DNA of 64,000 bases from DASXAQ01 sp036406615 (GTDB lineage: Bacteria > Actinomycetota > UBA4738): the NCBI GenBank assembly GCA_036406615.1, contig DASXAQ010000127.1, positions 12,519-76,518 of the forward strand, written 5' to 3'. Below, one piece after another: positions 25,403-34,482 of the stretch (position 1 is the stretch's first letter; every line of letters begins with the position of its first letter). Position numbers and translations under genes: made by a program. Below the pieces are notes generated by a model. The model did no database searches. It was not told where the DNA came from and was given only the letters and a program-made list of their open reading frames with translations.

Positions 25403-26446
25403 TCATCCGGTCGCGATCACCACGGCGACGAACGCCGCGTACAGCACGCAGGGTGCGACCAGCACGGGAACGGTGAGCGTGCCCCGGATCCGCACCACGA
25501 TCAGCAGGACCAGCCCGACGAACAGCGCGATGGCGGCGGACAGCACCGCGTCGCCGGTCAGCTGCCACGGCGTGAACAGCAAACCGATCGTCACGGGGAA
25601 CGACGACTGGAACACCATGGCGCCCGTGACGTTGCCCAGGGCCAGCACGTCCTTGTCGCGTCCGACCCACAGCACGCTGTTGAACAGCTCGGGGAGCTCG
25701 GTGGCGATCGGGGCGACCACCAACGAGAAGAGCAGCGGCGACACGCCCAGGCTGGTCGCGACGTGGTGGATGCCGTCCACGAACACCCGCGCGCCCCCGA
25801 CGATGATCGCCAGGGCCACCAGGGTCTGCACGACGCTCGCCCAGGTCGGCGGCGCCACGTCGGCGCGCCGGGGCGAGCGCCGAACCCGCGCCGCCCACTT
25901 CGTGAACGACAGCGGATGGATCTCGCCGGCCGCCTCGCGCTCCTCTTCCGCCTCGCCCTCGGAACGGAAGTGCCGCCACACGTACACGCCGTACCCCGCC
26001 AGCAGCGCGGCCGACAGCGCCCAGTGCGCGGGCCGGACGTGGATCACACCGGCCAGCACCGCCGCGCCGTACATGACCAGGAAGAACGCCAGGTCCATGG
26101 CCGTGAGGCCCGGATCGATCGCCAGCGAACGAACGCGCCGGCCCGAGCGTGCGTACCACGCCAGCGACAGTCCCATCACGGTCATCGCCAGCGTGGCGAG
26201 CATGAACGGCGCGCCGAGGATCGCGCCGATCCCGATCTCCTCGCCGGAATGCGCCCCGCCGCCGCCGACGATCGCGATCACCGGGAGCACGGTCTCGGGC
26301 AGCGCCGTCCCGATGGCCGCCAGCACGCTGCCGACGGCACCGGCAGACAGGCCGAACCCTTCGCCGATCCATTCGACGCCGTTCGTGAACAGCTTCGCGC
26401 CGAACAGGATCACGACGAGCGACACGAGCAGCAGAACCCAATCCAC
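25403..26446 (-). CDS. Sodium/calcium exchanger family protein (CaCA)
   Basis: A 347-residue membrane protein with the duplicated Na_Ca_ex architecture. Repeat 1 carries the alpha-1 motif GTALPETVLPVIA and repeat 2 the alpha-2 motif APIATELPELFNS, each with the cation-binding Glu. A charged cytosolic loop rich in Glu and Arg joins the two halves. Bacterial relatives exchange Ca2+, Na+ or K+ for H+ or Na+; the ion cannot be told here. The GTG at 26446 has GGGAGGGG at about 6-nt spacing. It is divergent from the helicase gene. Confidence 0.88.
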   Translation of the reverse strand: MDWVLLLVSLVVILFGAKLFTNGVEWIGEGFGLSAGAVGSVLAAIGTALPETVLPVIAIVGGGGAHSGEEIGIGAILGAPFMLATLAMTVMGLSLAWYARSGRRVRSLAIDPGLTAMDLAFFLVMYGAAVLAGVIHVRPAHWALSAALLAGYGVYVWRHFRSEGEAEEEREAAGEIHPLSFTKWAARVRRSPRRADVAPPTWASVVQTLVALAIIVGGARVFVDGIHHVATSLGVSPLLFSLVVAPIATELPELFNSVLWVGRDKDVLALGNVTGAMVFQSSFPVTIGLLFTPWQLTGDAVLSAAIALFVGLVLLIVVRIRGTLTVPVLVAPCVLYAAFVAVVIATG

Positions 26447-26489
26447 GCATCCCCTCCCGGTGTGCGGGCCATTGTCCCATCGAGGCCGA

Positions 26490-26495
26490 TACGAT
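26490..26495 (+). promoter_or_regulatory. -10 element of leaderless helicase promoter
   Basis: TACGAT is followed by 7 nt (CGGCCCG) and the ATG of the helicase at 26503. No Shine-Dalgarno sequence precedes the ATG. Confidence 0.55.
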
Positions 26496-26502
26496 CGGCC
26501 CG

Positions 26503-28770
26503 ATGGACGCCGACGCCTTCGTCGACGAGCTGACGTCGTTCGGGCGCGATGACGCGAGCCTCGCCCACGTCGAGCGGCTCCCGGCCCGCCCCGCGGTCGT
26601 GGAGCCGTTCCCGGATATCCCGGAGCTGCTTCGGTCGCGACTGGAGCTGCTCGGCATCGGCGGCCTGTACCCACACCAGCGGGCGGCGCTCGATGTGCTC
26701 GACGAGGGGCGCAACGTGATCGTGTCCACGGGCACCGCGTCCGGGAAGACGCTCGTCTACAACCTCGCGTTCGCCCGCGCGGCACTGCAGGACCCGAAGC
26801 GAACCGCCCTGTATCTGTTCCCGACCAAGGCGCTCGCGCGCGACCAGCTGCGGCAGGTGCGCGACCTGCGCCTGCCGCAGCTGCGCGCCGCGGTCTACGA
26901 CGGCGACACGCCGCAGGCCGAACGCCCGCTGATCCGGCGCAACGCGAACCTGGTGATGTCGAACCCCGACATGCTGCACGCGAGCATCCTGCCCGGCCAT
27001 GCGCGATGGGCCGACTTCCTGCTGCGGCTGTCGCTGGTGGTCGTCGACGAGGCGCACGTCGCGCGCGGCGTCTTCGGCTCGCACGTGGCCATGGTGCTGC
27101 GCCGGTTGCGCCGATTGGTGACGCACTACGGCGGCGACCCCGCGTTCGTGATGGCATCGGCAACGGTGGGCAACCCCGCCGAGCTGGCCGAGCGGCTGAG
27201 CGGGCTGCCGTTCGCCGAGGTCGCCGACGACCTGTCGCCGCGCGGCGAGAAGCTGTTCGCCCTGTGGAATCCGCCGCTGGTGGATCCGGACCTCGGGATC
27301 CGTCGCGGCGCGGTCTCCGAAACCGCATGGCTGTTGGCGAAGCTCGTCGGGTCGGGCACCCGGGCGATCGCGTTCTGCCGGTCGCGCCGTGGTGCCGAGC
27401 TGGTGGCGGAGTTCGCGCGCCGCGAGCTGCCGGGCGGCCTCAAGGACCGGGTCAAGGCGTACCGCGCCGGCTACCTCCCGCAGGAGCGCCGCGAGCTCGA
27501 ACGGGCGATCTCGGGCGGCGACGTGGTCGGGGTGGCGGCCACCAACGCGCTGGAGCTCGGCATCGACGTCGGAGCGCTGGACGCGGCGCTGCTGGCCGGC
27601 TACCCCGGCACCCGCGCGTCGATGTGGCAGCAGGCCGGCCGGGCAGGCCGGCGTTCGGACTCCTCGCTCGCCGTGTTGGTCGCGCAGGACGACCCACTGG
27701 ACCAGTACCTGGTGCAGCACCCGGCCGACCTGTTCGGCAAGCCGCCCGAGGCGGCGGTCGTGGACCCGGGCAACCCGTACGTCCTCGCTCCGCATCTGCT
27801 GTGCGCCGCGCGGGAGCAGCCACTGGCCGACGAGGAGCTCGAGCTGTTCGGGCCGGACGCGGCCGACGCGGCCGAGGTGCTCGTTGCCGATGGCAAGCTC
27901 ATCCGGCGACGTGGCCTGCTGCACCATCCGGGCCGCGACTCGCCGCACCGCACCGTCGACATCCGTTCGGCCTCCGGGTCGCTGTTCGCGATCGTGGATC
28001 AGGAGACCGGCGCGTTGCTCGGCACGGTTGACGAGGCCCGCGCGTTCTTCCACGTGCACCCCGGAGCGGTGTACCTGCACCAGGGCGAGCAGTTCGAGGT
28101 GAGCGAGCTCGACCTGGCGGGGAAGGTCGCGCTGGTCGGCAGAAGCGACGCCGACTACTACACGCAGGCGCGCGACCTCACCGACATCGAGGTCCTGGAC
28201 GAACGCGAGGCCGACGAGTCCGGCCCGGCGACGGCCATCTTCGGGGACGTCCGGGTCACCCGGCGCGTGGTGGGCTTCCAGCGAAAGTCGGTGTTCAGCG
28301 GCGACGTGCTGGACAGCATCGAGCTGCGCCTGCCCGATCAGACGCTCGAGACGAAGGCCCTGTGGTGGCTGCTGACGTCGGACCTGCTGCAGCGCGCCCA
28401 GATCGGAAGGGCCGCGCTGCCCGGCGCCGCGCACGCGGCCGAGCATGCGGCCATCGGCCTGCTCCCCCTGGTCGCGACCTGCGACCGGTGGGACGTCGGC
28501 GGGGTGTCGACGCCGCTGCACCCCGACACGGGGATGGCGACGATCTTCATCTACGACGGCTACCCGGGAGGCGCCGGCATCGCCGAGCGCGGCTTCCGCG
28601 CGGGTGCGCGGCTCCTGGAGGCGACGTTCGAGGCGGTGCGGCGGTGCCCGTGCGCTCAGGGCTGCCCGTCGTGCGTCCAGTCGCCGAAGTGCGGCAACGG
28701 CAACGAGCCGCTCGACAAGCAGGGCGCGGTCGCGCTGCTGGCGGCGATGCTCGGCCGGACGTGGGGATGA
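26503..28770 (+). CDS. DEAD/DEAH-box helicase with C-terminal four-Cys (MrfA/DUF1998-like) domain
   Basis: A 755-residue superfamily 2 helicase of the MrfA/YprA/Hrq1 type. Visible motifs are I (TGTASGKTL, near residue 77-85), II (VVDEAHV), III (MASATVGN), and the second RecA domain with VGVAATNALELGIDVG and QQAGRAGRR (motif VI). The C-terminal domain ends with a four-Cys cluster CPCAQGCPSCVQSPKCGNGN, followed by LDK, as in MrfA, a DNA-repair helicase. The role here is thus probably repair of mitomycin-type or other DNA damage, by homology. A large helicase near topA is also found in Streptomyces. Its ATG appears to be leaderless. The small Rossmann gene follows by 43 bp. Confidence 0.92.
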   Translation: MDADAFVDELTSFGRDDASLAHVERLPARPAVVEPFPDIPELLRSRLELLGIGGLYPHQRAALDVLDEGRNVIVSTGTASGKTLVYNLAFARAALQDPKRTALYLFPTKALARDQLRQVRDLRLPQLRAAVYDGDTPQAERPLIRRNANLVMSNPDMLHASILPGHARWADFLLRLSLVVVDEAHVARGVFGSHVAMVLRRLRRLVTHYGGDPAFVMASATVGNPAELAERLSGLPFAEVADDLSPRGEKLFALWNPPLVDPDLGIRRGAVSETAWLLAKLVGSGTRAIAFCRSRRGAELVAEFARRELPGGLKDRVKAYRAGYLPQERRELERAISGGDVVGVAATNALELGIDVGALDAALLAGYPGTRASMWQQAGRAGRRSDSSLAVLVAQDDPLDQYLVQHPADLFGKPPEAAVVDPGNPYVLAPHLLCAAREQPLADEELELFGPDAADAAEVLVADGKLIRRRGLLHHPGRDSPHRTVDIRSASGSLFAIVDQETGALLGTVDEARAFFHVHPGAVYLHQGEQFEVSELDLAGKVALVGRSDADYYTQARDLTDIEVLDEREADESGPATAIFGDVRVTRRVVGFQRKSVFSGDVLDSIELRLPDQTLETKALWWLLTSDLLQRAQIGRAALPGAAHAAEHAAIGLLPLVATCDRWDVGGVSTPLHPDTGMATIFIYDGYPGGAGIAERGFRAGARLLEATFEAVRRCPCAQGCPSCVQSPKCGNGNEPLDKQGAVALLAAMLGRTWG

Positions 28771-28813
28771 CCGCGGCCAAGATCGACCTCGCTCGGGCCG
28801 GGTCGGGCGCGCC

Positions 28814-29314
28814 ATGACGTCGCGCTGCATCTACGTCGCGGTGTGCGGCCCCGATCCTGCATCCGAACACGTTGCGGCGCAGTGCGAAACGATCGGGCGC
28901 CTGCTCGCCCGCGAGGGGGCGGTCGTGGTGTGCGGCGGTCTCGGCGGAGCCATGGAGGCGGTCGCGCGCGGCTGCGCGCAGGAGTCCGGCACGAGCATCG
29001 GCATCCTGCCGGGACCGAACCGTGTCGGCGCGAATCCCCACCTGTCCTTCGTCATCCCCACCGGCATGGGCGAGGCGCGCAACGCGCTGGTCGCTCGCAG
29101 CGCCGACGTCGTGATCGCGGTCGCCGGCGAGTTCGGCACCCTGTCCGAGATCGCGATCGCGCTGAAGATGGGCGTCCCGGTCGTGGGGTTGGACACGTGG
29201 GAGCTGTCGAAGGCGGGCGCCGTCTCGAACGAGATCGTGCGCGCGTCGACGCCTGAGGAAGCCGTGGCCGCGGCCCTCAGGCTGGCTGCAGGGGCTGGCG
29301 CCGCCGAACGTTAG
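28814..29314 (+). CDS. Rossmann-fold protein, TIGR00725/LOG-like
   Basis: A 166-residue protein with the LOG-like nucleotide-binding Rossmann fold: VAVCGPD at the N-terminus, VVCGGLGGAMEAVARG, GILPG, and FGTLSEIAIALK. The last corresponds to the PGGxGTxxE region of LOG enzymes, with a Glu present but PGG lacking (VAGEFGTLSE). Members of TIGR00725 are often annotated as lysine-decarboxylase-like on weak grounds; their substrate is unknown. It follows the helicase on the same strand by 43 bp. Its stop lies inside a hairpin shared with the convergent flippase gene. Confidence 0.82.
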   Translation: MTSRCIYVAVCGPDPASEHVAAQCETIGRLLAREGAVVVCGGLGGAMEAVARGCAQESGTSIGILPGPNRVGANPHLSFVIPTGMGEARNALVARSADVVIAVAGEFGTLSEIAIALKMGVPVVGLDTWELSKAGAVSNEIVRASTPEEAVAAALRLAAGAGAAER

Positions 29315-29319
29315 GCGGC
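29300..29319. terminator. Bidirectional hairpin between convergent genes
   Basis: GCCGCC and GGCGGC form a 6-bp stem around an 8-nt loop, at the junction of the Rossmann gene (stop at 29314) and the convergent flippase gene (stop at 29323). No U-tract is present. Confidence 0.4.
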
Positions 29320-29322
29320 CCG

Positions 29323-30942
29323 TCATGCCGCGTGCGGCGAGCGGCGAAGGATCCGCCCGGCGGCATCGCGCTCGGTCGGCGTCAGGCCGGCGAGCGCCAG
29401 CACCGCCACGTACACGACCAGACCCGCGGCACCCGTCGCGACGAGGTCGACCGGCCAGGCCGCATGCCCGAGCGCCAGGTGCACGGCCACCATCACCACG
29501 CCGGCCGCGAACGCCGGAACCACCAGCCGGACGTAGTGCCGGTTGAACGGCTGGATGTGGACCAGGCGCCAGACGAGCCAGAGCCGGACGGCGTTCGACA
29601 CCGTCAACGTCGACGTCTGCGCGATCGCGGCCCCGTTCATGCCGAGGTGCGGCACGAGCACCACGGCGATCGCCAGGTCCAGCAGGAACGAACCCGCGTA
29701 CACGGTGAGGTCCCAGCCCGTGCGCCCGACCATGATCAGGATGAAGCCGACGCTTCCCACCGCGACGTTCACGAGCTGGCCGACCAGCAGAATGCGAAGC
29801 GCGGTCGTGCCCGTCGTGAAGCCGGCGCCGAAGATCGTGAGGATGGGGCCGGGCACGATCAGCAGCAACAGCAGCAGCGGCAGGGTGCCGGCCAGCGTCC
29901 ACCGCGTCAGTGCCTTGTACAGGCCGTCGAGCCGCTCGCGCTCCTGGCGCGCGTGCAGGTCCGCCACGAACGGGCTGAACATGTAGTTGACGGCGATCAG
30001 GAACAGCACGAGCGCCTGCGCCACCCGCACCGCCGCCGCGTACACCCCGAGATCGCCCGCGGTGACGACCGCGCCGCCCGCGGACGGCCCGCGCGCGACG
30101 TAGACCGACAGCACGAAGTAGTCCGTCCAGAACAGCGCCTGCGACAGCAGCGCCGCGGGAGCGCGCGGCGCGCCGTAGCGGATCAGCGCGGACGTCTCTC
30201 CGGGTTCCGCCGGCAACCGAGGGAAGGCGCGCGTCTCCCGCAGCCACAGCCACCAGCCCGCGAGCGTCGCGGCCGCCCACGACACGGCGTACGCAAGGAC
30301 CGTCGCGCCCACCGATCGAGACACCGACCACGCGAGGAGCGTGAACGCGATCCACGCCACCGGCTGGCCCGCCCAGTAGACGTAGAGCGTGTGCCGCATG
30401 ACTTTGAGCCCGCGCGTCCCGCCCAGGTAGACCTGGCACAGGGCCACGAACGGCATCGCCAGCGCCGCGGCCTGGAACGCGCCGGTGGAGTCTCCGTGAC
30501 GGTTGCCCAGCCACGGCGCGGCCGCGAACAGGGCGATGCCGACGACGACGCTCACCGCCGCGGCGATCCCGGCGGCGCGTCGCACCACGGCTCGGGCGCG
30601 GCCGGGCTCTCCCTTGCCCACGTCGATCGCGACCCGGCGCACCGCCGCCATGTCCATCCCGAAGCGCGTGCCCGCGCCGCCGACGAACGCGATCTGGGTC
30701 GCAAGGGTCACGACGCCGAACGCGGCGCTGCCGAGCGCGTGCGAGATCAGCACGCTGGTCCCCAGGCTGGCCAGAACGAACACCGCCAGGCCGACGATGT
30801 TCTGTCCGGTGCCGGACAGCAGGGTCAGATGGTCGCCGAAGCGCTCCTTCGGCAGGGCGGCGGCGACGGCCTCGCGGAGGCCCCGCGATGGCCGGGGCGC
30901 CGGACCGGAGCCGGCGCCGGGCTCCTCACTCGATGTAGCCAA
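29323..30942 (-). CDS. Polysaccharide flippase (Wzx/MATE-like oligosaccharidyl-lipid exporter)
   Basis: A roughly 539-residue membrane protein with about 12-14 helices of the MOP superfamily, most like the polysaccharide biosynthesis flippases that move lipid-linked sugars across the membrane. Typical elements are the N-terminal GTGQNIVGLAVFVLASLGTSVLISHALGS helix, RFGMDMAAVRRVA, YGAPRAPAALLSQALFWTDYFVLS in the middle, and LVPHLGMNGAAIAQ near the end. The start is uncertain. A TTG at 30942 overlaps the phosphodiesterase stop by 17 bp and fits the usual N-terminal length, while the frame stays open further upstream. Same-strand overlap with the phosphodiesterase suggests joint expression. Confidence 0.82.
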   Translation of the reverse strand: MATSSEEPGAGSGPAPRPSRGLREAVAAALPKERFGDHLTLLSGTGQNIVGLAVFVLASLGTSVLISHALGSAAFGVVTLATQIAFVGGAGTRFGMDMAAVRRVAIDVGKGEPGRARAVVRRAAGIAAAVSVVVGIALFAAAPWLGNRHGDSTGAFQAAALAMPFVALCQVYLGGTRGLKVMRHTLYVYWAGQPVAWIAFTLLAWSVSRSVGATVLAYAVSWAAATLAGWWLWLRETRAFPRLPAEPGETSALIRYGAPRAPAALLSQALFWTDYFVLSVYVARGPSAGGAVVTAGDLGVYAAAVRVAQALVLFLIAVNYMFSPFVADLHARQERERLDGLYKALTRWTLAGTLPLLLLLLIVPGPILTIFGAGFTTGTTALRILLVGQLVNVAVGSVGFILIMVGRTGWDLTVYAGSFLLDLAIAVVLVPHLGMNGAAIAQTSTLTVSNAVRLWLVWRLVHIQPFNRHYVRLVVPAFAAGVVMVAVHLALGHAAWPVDLVATGAAGLVVYVAVLALAGLTPTERDAAGRILRRSPHAA

Positions 30943-32515
30943 GGCCCCGGAGGTGCTCTTCGACCTCCTCGGCTTCGGAGGCGTCGAAGCCGACGGGGGA
31001 ATCCTCGGCGCCGCTCGCCGGCCCGAGGCCGGGGACCGCCGCCGCCGTGGCCGCCGCGGCCTCCCCGACGACGGCACGAAGCACCGTGCCGGTATGGCGG
31101 CCCGACGCCGGGACGCCGGCGGCGGCCAGGATCGTCGGCGCCAGGTCCACCAGCCGCGCGGTGTCGGGGAACCCGTCCGTGTCGACCGCCGGACCGGCGG
31201 CGACCAGGACGCCGTCCATGCGATGGTCGCCGGAGACCCAGTCGGCCCGCTCCACCGCGGATCGGGCGTGCGTCAGGCTGTACAGCGGCGACGGCTCGAG
31301 CAACAGGTCGGGCCCGTCGTCCGCGAACCGCCCCTTGAAGACCTCCTCGCGACGCCACACGCGCGCGATCGGATGCTGGCCGGTGCGCGGGTCCACGAAC
31401 TCGGCCAGCCGTTCGGCCAGCTCGTCGCGCACCCGGTCGGCATCGGCGGGAGCCACGATGCCGTCGTGGTCGCGTCCGGCCACGTTGACGTTCACGCCCT
31501 CCCCCGTCGATCGGATCGACGTGTACGCCCGCGTCTTCGCCCAGTTGACCGGCTGCGGCAGCGACACCTTTCCGTGCAGGCCGAGCCGGTCGTAGATCTT
31601 GCGGGCGGCCTGCCGCATCGGCCCCCACTGCATCGGCCCGAAGATCGCGTTCGAGGCGGAGAACTCCAGGTAGCCGAGGCGCTCGAGCAGGCGGTCCATG
31701 TTCACCGCACCGGTGCACGACTGCATCCCGTGGTCGCTCATGAACAGCACCACGTCCTCGGGTCCGGTTCGCTCCACCAGCCGCCCGAGCCCCTCGTCGA
31801 GCAGCCGGTAGACGTCCTCGATCTTCGCGGCCAGCGGCTCCTTCGAACGCCGGAGGTAGTCCGGGTGATCGCTCGAGATGTACTGGGACAGGCAGTGCTG
31901 CATGCGGTCCGTGGCCACGAACACCGCGCACGCGACACGCCAGTCCGACTCGTCGAGCAGGAACTCCGTCGCCCGCTGGCGAGCCCTGGTCAGCTCGACG
32001 GCCTCGTCCAGGAAGGGTTCGGGCCGACCGCGAAACGTCGTCCAGGACATGCCGTTGATCGGGAACGGCGCGCCCGCCCGCTCCAGGTCGCCCGCCAGCG
32101 AGTCGGGGTGCGTGAACGGCCGGCCCTTGGGCAGCACGCCGCCGGCCACCAGACGTCCGGAGATCGCCGGCGGGGGCGCGGTCAGCGGCACGTTGACCAT
32201 CACGGTCTCGGCGCCGGCCGCGGTGAGGTCGTCCAGGAACGTCCGCTCCTTCATCGAGCGGTAGGTGACCGGGAACTGCCGCCGCGTGCCGCGGCGGATC
32301 TCCAGGATGTCGTAGACCCCGTGGTCGGCCGGATCGACACCCGTCAGGAACGAGGGCCACGCTGCCCAGGAATGGGTGGGGATGGTCGACTTGAGGACGG
32401 CGCGCCCGCCGCGGCCGATCAGGGAAGCCAGGTTCGGCAGCGATCCCCGCTCGAGCATCGGGTCGAGGATGCGCCAGTCGGCCCCGTCCCACCCGACGAT
32501 CAGTGCTCGTGACAT
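30926..32515 (-). CDS. Type I phosphodiesterase/nucleotide pyrophosphatase family protein
   Basis: A 529-residue protein of the alkaline-phosphatase superfamily (Phosphodiest). The metal site is well formed: the N-terminal Asp of VGWDGADW, the Thr nucleophile in STIPTHSWAAW, MSDHGMQ in the middle, and the His of SGDHRMDG. No signal peptide is seen, so it may act in the cytoplasm. Such enzymes hydrolyse phosphodiesters or phosphonates, or transfer phospho groups in envelope biosynthesis; adjacency to a flippase suggests envelope glycopolymer work, which is inference. The ATG at 32515 has GGGGAAA about 6-8 nt upstream. The 213-bp spacer upstream contains the PadR control region. Confidence 0.87.
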   Translation of the reverse strand: MSRALIVGWDGADWRILDPMLERGSLPNLASLIGRGGRAVLKSTIPTHSWAAWPSFLTGVDPADHGVYDILEIRRGTRRQFPVTYRSMKERTFLDDLTAAGAETVMVNVPLTAPPPAISGRLVAGGVLPKGRPFTHPDSLAGDLERAGAPFPINGMSWTTFRGRPEPFLDEAVELTRARQRATEFLLDESDWRVACAVFVATDRMQHCLSQYISSDHPDYLRRSKEPLAAKIEDVYRLLDEGLGRLVERTGPEDVVLFMSDHGMQSCTGAVNMDRLLERLGYLEFSASNAIFGPMQWGPMRQAARKIYDRLGLHGKVSLPQPVNWAKTRAYTSIRSTGEGVNVNVAGRDHDGIVAPADADRVRDELAERLAEFVDPRTGQHPIARVWRREEVFKGRFADDGPDLLLEPSPLYSLTHARSAVERADWVSGDHRMDGVLVAAGPAVDTDGFPDTARLVDLAPTILAAAGVPASGRHTGTVLRAVVGEAAAATAAAVPGLGPASGAEDSPVGFDASEAEEVEEHLRGLGYIE

Positions 32516-32637
32516 GCGGTTTCCCCAGTCCAGCGGCCTCGGATTCGGCTAAGTCTACGGTCCGCCGTGAGGCCGCCCAAGCGGACGCCGTTGCCTTTGC
32601 GTGGAGAACCCGGTACCGGCCGCGGCCCGGCACCTGG

Positions 32638-32691
32638 TTGACGTTCGCCGGCCGGGCATATATCGTCCCGATATATAGATTCGATATATCG
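32638..32691 (+). promoter_or_regulatory. padR-ino1 promoter with two palindromic operators
   Basis: TTGACG (32638-32643), a 17-bp spacer and TATCGT (32661-32666) form a good promoter. The inverted repeat ATATATCG-TCC-CGATATAT (32658-32676) covers the -10 box, and the perfect palindrome CGATATATCG (32682-32691) lies just past the predicted start point. PadR repressors bind AT-rich inverted repeats and usually regulate their own genes, so these are likely PadR operators. The AT-rich patch stands out sharply from the GC-rich surroundings. Confidence 0.7.
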
Positions 32692-32728
32692 AACCGATAC
32701 CCGGACGACGGGAAGGATACACGACCGA

Positions 32729-33334
32729 ATGCTCGAGCTGGCGATCCTGGGGCTCCTCAAGGAGCGATCCATGCACGGCTACCAGCTGAAGAAGCGCCTG
32801 GCCGAGACCCTCGGCAGCTTCTGGCAGGTGTCGTACGGGTCGCTGTACCCGGCGCTGCGCCGCCTGCAGCGCGAGGGCGCGGTCGAGATGATCTTCCCGA
32901 AGGAGGACGTCGGCCGGCGCAAGAACGTCTACCGGATCACCGAGCAGGGCGAGGCGCTGTTCCGCGACCTGCTCGACTCCGCCGGCGAGGACGCGGCCGC
33001 CGACAACGGCTTCTCCGTGCGGTTCGCCTTCTTCAAGTACCTCAAGCCCGAGACGCGCATCCGTCTGCTGGAGCGCCGGCGCGCGTTCCTGCAGCGCCGG
33101 TCGTCGGACCTGGAGCGGTCGCTCGCGAGCTACCGCGAGCGCGTCGACGGGTACACGATCTCGCTGATGAACCACCAGCTCGCAGCCACGGAGAACGACA
33201 TCCGCTGGCTGGACGAGCTCATCCGGACCGAGGAGCGCCAGGCGGCGCCCGCGCCGCGCCGGCGCCGGACCCGGATCGCACGAAGCGTCACCGAACCACT
33301 GACCGATCCACTGTCGGAGAAGGAGCGGGCATGA
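32729..33334 (+). CDS. PadR family transcriptional regulator
   Basis: A 201-residue PadR-type regulator. The N-terminal winged helix is typical: MLELAILGLLKERSMHGYQLKKRL, then WQVSYGSLYPALRRLQREGAVE and the wing RKNVYRITEQGEALF. The C-terminal part (about 100-170) is a helical Vir_act_alpha_C-like dimerisation domain. The ATG at 32729 has GGGAAGGA about 11 nt upstream. The stop overlaps the first ATG of ino1 (ATGA, 33331-33334). The PadR-Ino1 pair is, from memory, conserved in mycobacteria (Rv0047c-Rv0046c). It probably represses its own operon through the palindromes upstream; the ligand is unknown. Confidence 0.92.
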   Translation: MLELAILGLLKERSMHGYQLKKRLAETLGSFWQVSYGSLYPALRRLQREGAVEMIFPKEDVGRRKNVYRITEQGEALFRDLLDSAGEDAAADNGFSVRFAFFKYLKPETRIRLLERRRAFLQRRSSDLERSLASYRERVDGYTISLMNHQLAATENDIRWLDELIRTEERQAAPAPRRRRTRIARSVTEPLTDPLSEKERA

Positions 33335-34476
33335 TGTCGAGCAACACGATCAGGCTTGCCATCGTGGGCGTGGGCAACTGCGCGTCCGCGCTGGTGCAGG
33401 GCCTCGAGTTCTACCGGGATGCCGACCCGGCCGAGCGGGTTCCCGGCCTGATGCACGTCAAGCTCGGCCCGTATCACGTCTCGGACGTGCAGGTCGTGGC
33501 CGCGTTCGACGTCGACGGCAAGAAGGTCGGCCGCGACGTCTCCGAGGCCATCGTCGCCGAGCCGAACAACACGATCCGCTTCGCCGACGTGCCGCCGACC
33601 GGCGTCACGGTGCAGCGCGGGCCGACCCTGGACGGACTCGGCGAGTACTACCGCGAGGAGATCGTGGAATCCTCCGAGCCCGTCGTGGACGTCGCCCAGG
33701 CGCTTCGCGAGGCCCGCGTCGACGTCGTCGTGAACTACCTGCCGGTCGGGAGCGAACAGGCGGCGCACCATTACGCACAGGCCGCCATCGACGCCGGAGC
33801 CGGGTTCGTCAACTGCATGCCGGTGTTCATCGCCTCCAGGCAGGAATGGGCGCGCAAGTTCGTCGACGCCGGCCTGCCGATCGTGGGCGACGACATCAAG
33901 AGCCAGGTTGGCGCGACCATCGTGCATCGCGTGCTCGCCAAACTGTTCGAGGACCGCGGGGTGAAGCTGGACCACACGTCGCAGCTGAACTTCGGCGGGA
34001 ACATGGACTTCATGAACATGCTCGAGCGCCAGCGGCTCACGTCGAAGAAGATCTCGAAGACGCAGTCGGTCACCAGCCAGCTGCGCGAGGGCATCGAGAA
34101 GTCGGACATCCACATCGGGCCGTCGGACCACGTGCCCTGGCTGAAGGACCGCAAGTGGGCCCACATCCGGCTGGAGGGCACGGAGTTCGGCAACGTGCCG
34201 ATGAGCGTGGAGCTGAAGCTCGAGGTGTGGGACTCGCCGAACTCGGCCGGCATCGTCATCGACGCCGTTCGCGCCTGCAAGCTGGCGAAGGACCGCGGGG
34301 TGTCCGGCCCGCTGATCGGTCCGAGCGCGTACATGATGAAGTCGCCGCCGGTCCAGTTCTCCGACGACGCGGCGCGCGAGATGGTCGAGGAGTTCGTCCT
34401 GGGGAACGGGGCGTCGAAGGCGGCGGACTGGTCCGCATTCTTCGATACGCAGGCCCCGGCCGAGTCCGCCAGGTAG
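33331..34476 (+). CDS. ino1: Myo-inositol-1-phosphate synthase
   Basis: A 381-residue NAD-dependent synthase converting glucose-6-phosphate to inositol-3-phosphate, the first step towards phosphatidylinositol, mycothiol and inositol osmolytes in actinobacteria. The Rossmann motif is VGVGNCASALVQG. Further family blocks are NYLPVGSEQAAHHYAQAA, VGDDIKSQVGATIVHR, QLNFGGNMDF with NMLERQRLTSKK, and KLEVWDSPNSAGIVIDA. The first ATG (33331) overlaps the padR stop and a second ATG follows directly; AAGGAG lies 6 nt upstream. The gene ends with an amber codon whose frame continues without interruption into the MFS gene. Confidence 0.96.
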   Translation: MMSSNTIRLAIVGVGNCASALVQGLEFYRDADPAERVPGLMHVKLGPYHVSDVQVVAAFDVDGKKVGRDVSEAIVAEPNNTIRFADVPPTGVTVQRGPTLDGLGEYYREEIVESSEPVVDVAQALREARVDVVVNYLPVGSEQAAHHYAQAAIDAGAGFVNCMPVFIASRQEWARKFVDAGLPIVGDDIKSQVGATIVHRVLAKLFEDRGVKLDHTSQLNFGGNMDFMNMLERQRLTSKKISKTQSVTSQLREGIEKSDIHIGPSDHVPWLKDRKWAHIRLEGTEFGNVPMSVELKLEVWDSPNSAGIVIDAVRACKLAKDRGVSGPLIGPSAYMMKSPPVQFSDDAAREMVEEFVLGNGASKAADWSAFFDTQAPAESAR

Positions 34477-34482
34477 GCCCCG

